In this document: piece by piece, positions 15,742 to 21,216 of the stretch
How positions within the stretch are numbered: the stretch's first letter is position 1
How the letters are laid out: each line of letters opens with the position of its first letter
Assembly: GCA_002394635.1 (NCBI GenBank)
Contig: DGUK01000106.1
Coordinates: 1 to 21,216 of the forward strand
Length of the DNA stretch: 21,216 nucleotides
Direction: 5' to 3'
From: Faecalitalea sp. UBA4312
GTDB taxonomy: Bacteria; Bacillota_I; Bacilli_A; Erysipelotrichales; Erysipelotrichaceae
Translations under genes and position numbers: made by a program
The notes under the pieces: generated by a model
Told to the model about the DNA's origin: nothing
The model's input: the letters and a program-made list of their open reading frames with translations, nothing else
The model's database searches: none

Positions 15742-16122
15742 TTAACAGGATCGGTCGAGCAGTTGTTCTCTTTTAGATCTCAAAGTATCCTCTAGCTCTT
15801 GGATTGTATCCATATCGGATTCTTCTTGTATATAATTTTTTATGAAATCCATACAAGTTTTCTTTCCTACAAATGATCGGATATATTCTGCCTGGGTTAA
15901 AACAGGAGCATAGGTTCGCGTAATCGCATTTTTGGTAAATCCATACCCGGATACCTTTATATACTCTCTTTTCATAAGTCGTTGTAACACCTGCTGTACT
16001 GTATAAATACTAATATCATCTTCCGATCGTTTCTTGATCTCATTAGCAGATAAAGGGATTCCTGCATTCCATAGAATCTCCATAATTTGATTTTCTCTTT
16101 TCGTTAAATCCCTTGGTCTCAT
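15742..16122 (-). CDS. BlaI/MecI/CopY-family transcriptional repressor
   Basis: A 126-residue DNA-binding repressor with an N-terminal winged helix and C-terminal dimerisation helices. Seen: LTKRENQIMEILWNAG (6-21), the recognition region ISIYTVQQVLQRLMKREYI (37-55), the wing with RTYAPVLTQAEY, and a helical C-terminus rich in Glu, Asp and Arg. Classic BlaI and MecI are removed by proteolysis after the BlaR1 sensor is triggered, and CopY by copper. Here there is no BlaR1-type sensor, beta-lactamase, copper ATPase or Cys-rich copper motif; the single Cys at the end and one inside do not form CxC. AGAGGA lies about 7 bases before the ATG. The next gene downstream encodes an unknown membrane protein. 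The inducer is unknown. No clear terminator follows, only a T8 run at 15703-15710. Confidence 0.88.
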   Translation of the reverse strand: MRPRDLTKRENQIMEILWNAGIPLSANEIKKRSEDDISIYTVQQVLQRLMKREYIKVSGYGFTKNAITRTYAPVLTQAEYIRSFVGKKTCMDFIKNYIQEESDMDTIQELEDTLRSKREQLLDRSC

Positions 16123-16151
16123 GATTTGTCCTCTTTTCTCGCTTTATCATC

Positions 16152-16180
16152 TATTTATCATACATTTTTATATTTAACAA
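16152..16180 (-). promoter_or_regulatory. Weak candidate promoter of the BlaI-type gene
   Basis: TTGTTA (16180-16175) and TAAATA (16157-16152) with a 17-base spacer on the minus strand, in the AT-rich gap after the terminator of the upstream operon. The -10 match is poor. Confidence 0.3.
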
Positions 16181-16193
16181 TAATGACATATAA

Positions 16194-16224
16194 AAAGGAA
16201 CCTGCTTTTTAATCAGGTTCCTTT
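16194..16224 (-). terminator. Strong terminator of the metG operon
   Basis: An 11-bp perfect stem AAAGGAACCTG/CAGGTTCCTTT (16224-16214 with 16204-16194), 9-base loop, then TTTTTA on the minus strand. The stop codon of the small membrane protein (16211-16209) falls in the loop. Confidence 0.92.
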
Positions 16225-16397
16225 CCTTTTTTTAATACTTTGTAAATAAACAGTGTCCGCAACAAACCAAAGATCATGAATCCCAAACCGATCCACACGA
16301 ATCGTGTTGCATGTGAGAAGATCCCAAACAACAAGATAACCAGACCTAGCCCGGCTAGCTGCAACTGCCGATATATAACCTGCTGCTCCGGTGTCAT
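16209..16397 (-). CDS. Small two-helix membrane protein coupled to metG
   Basis: A 62-residue hydrophobic protein I do not recognise. Seen: a polar N-terminus (MTPEQQVIYRQLQ), two likely membrane helices at about 14-28 and 33-51, and a basic tail with KVLKKGKEPD. Its ATG overlaps the metG stop (ATGA) and no strong ribosome site is visible, so it is probably translated by coupling from metG. A strong terminator ends right at its stop. The coherent hydrophobic pattern, the basic tail and the overlap make it a better candidate than a random frame; the alternative frame over the same bases gives no such pattern. It may be unrelated in function to methionyl-tRNA synthetase and only share the transcript. 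Confidence 0.65.
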   Translation of the reverse strand: MTPEQQVIYRQLQLAGLGLVILLFGIFSHATRFVWIGLGFMIFGLLRTLFIYKVLKKGKEPD

Positions 16398-18340
16398 CGA
16401 ACAATGGTTCCGTTTGGCAAATCTTTATCAATACCTGTCAAACTGAGATCCTTATCTCCGAGGGCGCATAACACCATACCGTTGGATTCGACCCCGCGTA
16501 ACTGCACCGGTTTCAGGTTTGTTACAACAATCACCTTTTTACCAACGATATCTTCCGGTTTGTAGTATTTTGCGATGCCGCTGACAATCTGACGTACCTC
16601 ATCTCCGAGATCAATCTGTTCAACCAGTAAACGATCGGCTTTCGGATGTTTTTCGCAGGAAACGATCGTACCTACCTTCATCTCTACCTTTGCAAAATCA
16701 TCGATCGTAATCTGAGGCGTTTCTGCTTTCTTTTCTTCTTTTGGCTGCTCTTTCGGTGCATTCAATTCTGTATGGATCTTTTCCAGCATTTCTTTTTCAT
16801 CGATACGAGCAAATAAGATCGTAGGTTTTTTTACAACCTTTTGCGAACCCAGATTTCCGAATGTTTCCAGAGATTCCAGCGATTTTGTTTCTGTCTGCAG
16901 CTGTTCCAGGATCTTGTCCGCTGTTTCCGGAATGAAGGACTGCAGTAATACAGCTGCAAAACGGATGCTCTCCAGCAGATTGTATAATACCGTTGCCAGA
17001 CGATCCTTTTTATCTTCTTCCTTGGCCAGTTTCCAAGGCATCGTTTCATCAATATATTTGTTGCATCGTTTTAACAACACAAAGATTTCATCCAGTGCAT
17101 CTCCTACATGCACATCTTCCATCAGTTTTTCTACACGTTTCGGCGTATCCAAAGCCAGTGCAATCAATTCTTCATCCACCGGTTCGCTGACTCCCGGATT
17201 GTATACTTCTCCTTGGAAATATTTATTGCTCATGGAAATGGTGCGGTTTACCAGGTTGCCCAGGATATTGGCTAGATCGGAATTGATACGTTCGATCATC
17301 AGTTCCCAGGTAATGGTTCCATCCTGTGCAAACGGCATTTCATGCAGACAGAAGTAACGCACGGCATCCACGCCAAAGTAATGTACTAAGTCTTCAGCGT
17401 AGATTACATTTCCCTTGGACTTGCTCATCTTGCCTTCGCCGATCAGTAACCATGGATGACCAAACACCTTCTTTGGCAATGGTTCTCCTAATGCCATCAG
17501 CATGATCGGCCAGTAAATCGTATGGAAACGCACGATGTCTTTCCCGATAACGTGAATATCTGCCGGCCAGTATTTTTTATACTTCGGATCATGATTGCCA
17601 TCCACATCATAGCCAAGACCGGTGATGTAGTTAGAAAGAGCATCGATCCATACATAGACGACATGTTTCGGATCAAAGTCTACCGGGATCCCCCAAGTAA
17701 AACTTGTACGTGACACACATAAGTCCTGCAGACCTGGTTTGATAAAGTTATTGATCATTTCATTTTTACGTGACTGTGGCTGAATAAAAGTCGGATGTGT
17801 GTCATAATATTCAATCAGACGATCTGCATATTTGCTCAGCCGGAAAAAATAAGCTTCTTCACTGGCCTTTTTAACCGGACGTCCACAATCCGGACAACAT
17901 CCGTCTACCAGCTGGCTTTCTGTCCAGAATGATTCACACGGTGTACAATACAATCCTTCGTAAACGGATTTGTAGATATCCCCTTGTTCGTATAATTTTT
18001 TAAAGATCTTCTGGATTTGTTTTTCGTGATAGGTATCCGTTGTACGGATAAACTTATCGTAGCTGACATTCATCAGATCCCAGTTTTTCTGGATCATTCC
18101 GGCCACTCTATCAACAAACTCCTTCGGTGTCACGCCTTCAGCAGCTGCTTTTTCTTCGATTTTCTGGCCATGCTCATCAGTTCCTGTCTGGAAAAAAACA
18201 TCATAGCCCTGTGCCCGTTTATAACGGGCAATCGCATCACTTAAAATAATTTCATACGTATTTCCGATATGCGGTCTTCCGGATGTATACGCAATGGCCG
18301 TTGTCAGATAAAACGGTTCTTTCTTACATTGTTCACACAT
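16394..18340 (-). CDS. metG: Methionyl-tRNA synthetase
   Basis: Charges tRNA-Met in the cytoplasm. Seen: class I signatures HIGN (24-27) within TSGRPHIGNTYE and KMSKS (304-308); a zinc-knuckle insert with Cys132/135 and Cys149/152; the anticodon-binding helical domain; and a C-terminal tRNA-binding (OB-fold) domain from about residue 540 with KVEMKVGTIVSCEKHPKADRL and VTNLKPVQLRGVESNGM. Length is 648 residues from the chosen start, typical for the Bacillus type with the C-terminal extension. Start: the open frame runs 26 codons further upstream, but that part lies in the T-box terminator. AGGAGG sits 7 bases before the ATG ending at 18340. Controlled by a tRNA-Met-sensing T-box; the 62-residue membrane protein gene overlaps its stop. 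Confidence 0.97.
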   Translation of the reverse strand: MCEQCKKEPFYLTTAIAYTSGRPHIGNTYEIILSDAIARYKRAQGYDVFFQTGTDEHGQKIEEKAAAEGVTPKEFVDRVAGMIQKNWDLMNVSYDKFIRTTDTYHEKQIQKIFKKLYEQGDIYKSVYEGLYCTPCESFWTESQLVDGCCPDCGRPVKKASEEAYFFRLSKYADRLIEYYDTHPTFIQPQSRKNEMINNFIKPGLQDLCVSRTSFTWGIPVDFDPKHVVYVWIDALSNYITGLGYDVDGNHDPKYKKYWPADIHVIGKDIVRFHTIYWPIMLMALGEPLPKKVFGHPWLLIGEGKMSKSKGNVIYAEDLVHYFGVDAVRYFCLHEMPFAQDGTITWELMIERINSDLANILGNLVNRTISMSNKYFQGEVYNPGVSEPVDEELIALALDTPKRVEKLMEDVHVGDALDEIFVLLKRCNKYIDETMPWKLAKEEDKKDRLATVLYNLLESIRFAAVLLQSFIPETADKILEQLQTETKSLESLETFGNLGSQKVVKKPTILFARIDEKEMLEKIHTELNAPKEQPKEEKKAETPQITIDDFAKVEMKVGTIVSCEKHPKADRLLVEQIDLGDEVRQIVSGIAKYYKPEDIVGKKVIVVTNLKPVQLRGVESNGMVLCALGDKDLSLTGIDKDLPNGTIVR

Positions 18341-18356
18341 ACTCTGTCCTCCTAAA

Positions 18357-18384
18357 TAAAAAAGCTTCCATCCAAGGACGAAAG
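18357..18384 (-). terminator. T-box terminator hairpin
   Basis: AGCTTTCGTCC/GGATGGAAGCT with two G-U pairs, followed by a T5 run, directly after the T-box sequence. It is the off-state of the metG leader. Confidence 0.88.
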
Positions 18385-18575
18385 CTCGTGGTACCACCTT
18401 AGTTCGTGCATCATGCACCTCAAATCGTTAACGCCGATGTACGTTCTTTCCTAAACTGTGTCTCGAAAAGAAAGCTCCAAGTCCATGTTCTTTTCTGTCT
18501 TATTACGAAATCTCACCAACATTCGCTCTCTTTGAACAGGGGCAGAAAATACTCTACTCTTCATTGCATATGTAC
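18357..18575 (-). promoter_or_regulatory. T-box leader (tRNA-Met responsive) of metG
   Basis: The T-box sequence AAGGTGGTACCACG is perfect at 18399-18386. Stem I landmarks are present: AGAGAGCG with GTTGGTGAGA, and CTTGGAG. The candidate specifier codon is ATG (18486-18484) in AACATGGACTTGGAG, matching methionine. Uncharged tRNA-Met should stabilise the antiterminator and allow metG expression. The leader fills the gap between metG and the upstream gene. Confidence 0.93.
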
Positions 18576-18579
18576 ATGT

Positions 18580-18608
18580 ATTATACCTTGATTTGTATAG
18601 AATCTCAA
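18580..18608 (-). promoter_or_regulatory. metG promoter
   Basis: TTGAGA (18608-18603) and a perfect TATAAT (18585-18580) with a 17-base spacer on the minus strand, just after the stop of the RDD/PHP gene and before the T-box stem I. Confidence 0.85.
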
Positions 18609-18614
18609 GCATCC

Positions 18615-20156
18615 TTATTGTGCTGCTTTCGTCATAATGCGGACTAAAGACAACGCTTTTTCAGGACATCTAGTATCTCCTAGTTTGAATTTCGGTTTAT
18701 TCGGTCCACGGTAAATACTGCCGCAGGTCACAAATAAACGATGTGCTTTGACGATCTTTAACAAGGATGTCGTCGTTTCTTCATGCAGCTTTGGAGAGAA
18801 ACATTCAATGCCATCAAAGCCAAACTGCATCATCTCTTCAATTTCCTGATCGGATACATGATCTAAGTTCCAGCTGGACAATACCGCAATACCGTCGGCA
18901 TCGTGGATAGCATCGATCATATCCTTTACGGAAGGATATTCATATGGTACATAACAAGGCCCCTGCTGGCCGAATACATCCTTCATAAAGTGTTCTCTGG
19001 CAATCTTTTCGTCCGAATATTCTTTTAGATATTTCTTGACAAAGGAAAGCTCCCGGACTCTACGGTTATTAAAGACCATCGTTGTAATATCATATGGTGT
19101 AATCGTCTGGAATCGCGATTTGGATAACAGAGACTCTGTATCAATTTCTATACCACAATAATCTTCGAACAGGCGAACTCTTTCCAGCGAGATTGCTTTC
19201 TCTCGACGTAAGGATTCTGCTTCAATGGATTCGAAAATATCCTTGTTCCAGTCAATATAATAGCCCAGCACACGAACACGGATATCCCCATATTGTGTAT
19301 CAATTTCCACACCCGGTATATATTGAATATCATAAAGCGGAGCAAAACGAACAGCTGCCGCATTGGCGCGTGCACAGTTCTTATCGGTAATGGAAATGAT
19401 TTCCATTCCCGCTTCCTTGGCCTGCTTGAATAAATCTTCTACATCGTAATATCCATCTTCGCTGTATCGCGATAAGATATGAAGATCGATTGGGCAAACC
19501 TCTGTGGTTTTTACTGATTGCGGAATGGTTTCCGGTTTCGGTTTGGAAGAAATCGGTAGGATCTCCGGATCAAATTGAATATCCTCTTCCAATGGTTCCC
19601 GCACAGTCATCGTATGGAAGATCAGATCCACAATGGATTGCTGATACGGTGTGATCAATACACACAATCCGTTAGCTAACCACCATAAGATCAAACCAGG
19701 CGTTTTAAAGAAGTAGCCGATGACCATAATCGGGATACCGACCCCCAAGGCCTGATGAAGAATTAAAGTTAACGGAGGGACTTCCCTTTTATCCATCCGA
19801 ACAATCTTCAGATCCGTAAAAACATGCCCAAACGATTGTCCTTTTGTATAGACAGTAAAAAAGCCTAAACCGATGACACTGACCACAAACAACAGGGCAA
19901 ACATGATATAGAACAACAAGTCAAAAAAGTTAGGTGGAATCAATCCGCATATAATCAGAAGAAATTCGATCACCCAAATATAAACCGGTAATAAACAAAC
20001 ATTTATATCTATTAAAAACGCAAAGAAGTGTGAAGTATAGTCGGATACATTTCGTGTTAACGGCTGGGCAGCACGATAGCCTCCTGCTCTATACAGCTTT
20101 GACTTCTCTAAAAAATAAGCGTGTGTAAGATCTTTAAAACTGTATTTTTTACTCAT
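18615..20156 (-). CDS. RDD membrane domain fused to a degenerate PHP domain
   Basis: A 513-residue protein of two parts. Residues 1-185 are an RDD-type membrane domain: helices near 43-70, 78-102, 132-150 and 153-170, with GQSFGHVFTDLKIVRMD (106-122) matching the RDD GQTxGK block and QSIVDLIFHTMTV near 173-185. Residues about 222-513 have the layout of PHP phosphoesterases: PIDLHILSRYSEDG, an AKEAGMEIISITDKN helix-strand unit, YIPGVEID (279-286), VRVLGYYID, and TCGSIYRGPNKP at the end. Several metal-ligand positions are replaced: HxH reads HIL (226-228), TDHN reads TDKN (Lys259), AHP reads SSW, and GSDFHG reads GSIYRG. A phosphatase activity is therefore doubtful. Start: the frame extends 36 codons further but crosses the upstream terminator; the ATG ending at 20156 has AAAGG 9 bases before it and a TATAAT upstream. 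Function unknown. Confidence 0.8.
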   Translation of the reverse strand: MSKKYSFKDLTHAYFLEKSKLYRAGGYRAAQPLTRNVSDYTSHFFAFLIDINVCLLPVYIWVIEFLLIICGLIPPNFFDLLFYIMFALLFVVSVIGLGFFTVYTKGQSFGHVFTDLKIVRMDKREVPPLTLILHQALGVGIPIMVIGYFFKTPGLILWWLANGLCVLITPYQQSIVDLIFHTMTVREPLEEDIQFDPEILPISSKPKPETIPQSVKTTEVCPIDLHILSRYSEDGYYDVEDLFKQAKEAGMEIISITDKNCARANAAAVRFAPLYDIQYIPGVEIDTQYGDIRVRVLGYYIDWNKDIFESIEAESLRREKAISLERVRLFEDYCGIEIDTESLLSKSRFQTITPYDITTMVFNNRRVRELSFVKKYLKEYSDEKIAREHFMKDVFGQQGPCYVPYEYPSVKDMIDAIHDADGIAVLSSWNLDHVSDQEIEEMMQFGFDGIECFSPKLHEETTTSLLKIVKAHRLFVTCGSIYRGPNKPKFKLGDTRCPEKALSLVRIMTKAAQ

Positions 20157-20178
20157 TTTGACAAACCTTTCTCGCTTT

Positions 20179-20184
20179 ATTATA
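20179..20184 (-). promoter_or_regulatory. -10 box of the RDD/PHP gene
   Basis: A perfect TATAAT on the minus strand 22 bases before the chosen ATG. The -35 region would fall in the T tract of the upstream terminator and is poor. Confidence 0.45.
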
Positions 20185-20200
20185 CAAAAAAACCTGTTAT

Positions 20201-20222
20201 AAAAAAAGGGCTTATGCCCTTT
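20201..20222 (-). terminator. Intrinsic terminator of the surface protein gene
   Basis: AAAGGGC/GCCCTTT stem (20222-20216 with 20211-20205) with a 4-base loop and a seven-T run on the minus strand. The stop codon at 20223-20221 overlaps the base of the stem. Confidence 0.9.
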
Positions 20223-21216
20223 ATGCTTGTGTTGCCATCCGTCTCTTGTCATCCATAACCGCAATCAGTCCGATAACAGATGCGCCCATCAGGATTGTAT
20301 ACATCGCTTCACTGGTGGATACACCGGTCTGTACATTACCACCATAATAGATTTGTTTGGCTTCATATAGTAAGTGGTTATATGTCTTGTTGACATCTTG
20401 TGTCAGAATGGAGTTGACCTGTGCCCTTTCCACTGTCGTTAAAGCGTTCCAGGCTGTAGCCGCATTCATAATGCGGATGTAGTTTGAAGCGTTGGCAGAA
20501 CTATATACGTTTCCGCTGCCATCCGTCAAATTTTCATCCACGAATTCTTGCGCCGTTGAACTCTTTTGTGTCTTTTTGGCTTCCACTTGTTCGTTCTGTG
20601 GTTGTGCCGGAGCATGGTTAGCCAACGGTTGTTCCAGTACCGCCTGCTCTACAGTATCCACTACATATAACGAGAAGCTGTTTACCTGCACAGTAACGGC
20701 ACTGCCTGTATTCGGATCAATGGATACCGGGGAACTGACAGCCTGCGCCGCACTGGCCGGTGTCTCCATATGATAAATCTGTAATAACGTAGAATTTTTC
20801 GCCAGGATCGGTGTCTCGGCCTCCACTGTAAAGGTCACCTGTACTTCTTTGGCCGGCTGTACTTCTTTTCCTTCTTTGTCATAGAAAGTAATTTCAAATC
20901 CGATCGTTCCTGTATCATCTTTTCGCCCCGTCGCATTTTTAACCGCATTGTCAATCGAAGGCCCGACCATCGGTGTAATCGTCAATGTGGTTCCTTCTTC
21001 AAATGCATCCGCCGGTGCGCTGACATCCACGCGTACGCCCTGGTAAGAAGCGCTGCCGCTCAATCCGGTTGCCGTTTTTTCTGCCGGCTGCTCGACTTCA
21101 ACTTTTTCTTCCGGTTCGGCTAATTCAGATTCTTCTTCAGACTTCTCTTTTTTCTGTTCCGCTTTTACCTCGGGTACGCTCTCTTGCTTTTCCGAGCTCT
21201 CTTCTTTTTCTGAGAT
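20221..21216 (-). CDS. C-terminal part of a large cell-surface protein with an NVQTG-type sorting signal (partial)
   Basis: The frame is open to the right edge, so the N-terminus is missing and any internal TTG or ATG is not the true start. Seen in order: about 50 residues of a Glu/Lys/Ser-rich low-complexity stretch; a beta-sandwich-like domain with a GVRVDVSAPADAFEEGTTL opening, a central FEITFYDKEGKEVQP and a VTVQVNSFSLYVVD ending, a pattern common in Gram-positive adhesin modules; a Pro/Gln/Ala linker; a helical stretch with NALTTVERAQVNSIL; and a C-terminal tail GGNVQTGVST, hydrophobic residues, then DDKRRMATQA. That tail has the three parts of a sortase signal (motif, membrane helix, positive end), but the motif is NVQTG rather than LPxTG. 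Probably cell-wall attached. The binding target is unknown. Confidence 0.75.
   Translation of the reverse strand: MSEKEESSEKQESVPEVKAEQKKEKSEEESELAEPEEKVEVEQPAEKTATGLSGSASYQGVRVDVSAPADAFEEGTTLTITPMVGPSIDNAVKNATGRKDDTGTIGFEITFYDKEGKEVQPAKEVQVTFTVEAETPILAKNSTLLQIYHMETPASAAQAVSSPVSIDPNTGSAVTVQVNSFSLYVVDTVEQAVLEQPLANHAPAQPQNEQVEAKKTQKSSTAQEFVDENLTDGSGNVYSSANASNYIRIMNAATAWNALTTVERAQVNSILTQDVNKTYNHLLYEAKQIYYGGNVQTGVSTSEAMYTILMGASVIGLIAVMDDKRRMATQA

Noticed and set aside
16914..17357. 147-codon plus-strand open frame opposite metG
   Set aside because: Serine-rich antisense shadow of the anticodon-binding region of metG; no start signal or homology.
18341..18418. 26-codon N-terminal extension of metG
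   Set aside because: It overlaps the T-box sequence and terminator and lacks a ribosome site; the ATG ending at 18340 has AGGAGG 7 bases away and the conserved N-terminus.
18586..18614. CTTGA/TCAAG hairpin as a terminator of the RDD/PHP gene
   Set aside because: Only 5 bp, no T run, and it coincides with the metG promoter; readthrough into the T-box leader remains possible.
20157..20264. 36-codon N-terminal extension of the RDD/PHP gene
   Set aside because: It would run through the terminator of the upstream gene and the -10 box at 20184-20179; the sequence has no family resemblance.
21061..21063. TTG start of the surface protein
   Set aside because: The frame stays open through a Glu/Lys-rich stretch to the window edge and there is no ribosome site at this TTG, so the gene is simply cut off.

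Overview
The window looks like ordinary chromosome from a moderately low-GC anaerobic member of the Bacillota (Firmicutes). The protein mix (membrane pyrophosphatase plus phosphate acyltransferase, a 2-hydroxyacyl-CoA dehydratase-activator system, DegV, a sortase-type surface protein) and strong AGGAGG ribosome sites suggest an Erysipelotrichia-like gut bacterium. That placement is an impression from protein style and was not tested. I see no rRNA, tRNA, insertion sequence, prophage, CRISPR array or origin. No gene-free stretch exceeds 300 bases: the two longest gaps (about 14879-15133 and 18341-18614) hold a SAM riboswitch and a T-box leader with their promoters.

All genes except pgi lie on the minus strand, so transcription mostly runs right to left. 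In transcription order: the end of a large surface protein (20221 to the right edge); a membrane protein fusing an RDD domain to a PHP fold that has lost most of its metal ligands (18615-20156); metG under a methionine T-box, with a tiny membrane protein overlapping its stop; an orphan BlaI-type repressor; a four-helix membrane protein of unknown function; metK under a SAM riboswitch.

Next comes a five-gene operon with one good promoter (13746 down to 7256): a DegV lipid-binding protein, a 979-residue double activator of the BcrAD/BadFG type, a 413-residue dehydratase-like subunit, a CmpB-like membrane protein with a coiled-coil tail, and a NimA-like flavoprotein. The two central proteins correspond to what is usually one polypeptide of about 1400 residues in related bacteria, and together look like a self-contained ATP-driven low-potential electron-transfer machine of unknown substrate.

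Convergent to this operon is plus-strand pgi (5643-7226), sharing a bidirectional terminator. Divergent from pgi is a methyltransferase, probably on a leaderless mRNA, translationally coupled to an isochorismatase/nicotinamidase-family hydrolase. Then follow a tocopherol-cyclase-like protein with a structured leader, and an operon of a K+-dependent membrane pyrophosphatase and a phosphate acetyl/butyryltransferase, which suggests pyrophosphate and acyl-phosphate energy conservation.

The two methionine genes are controlled by different RNA sensors, one for uncharged tRNA-Met and one for SAM. A pattern across the window is that minus-strand stop codons lie inside, or at the base of, the following terminator hairpin. 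The least ordinary items are the RDD/pseudo-PHP fusion, the split double-activator system, the unusual palindromic loops of the metK riboswitch, and the possible pseudoknotted leader before the tocopherol-cyclase-like gene.
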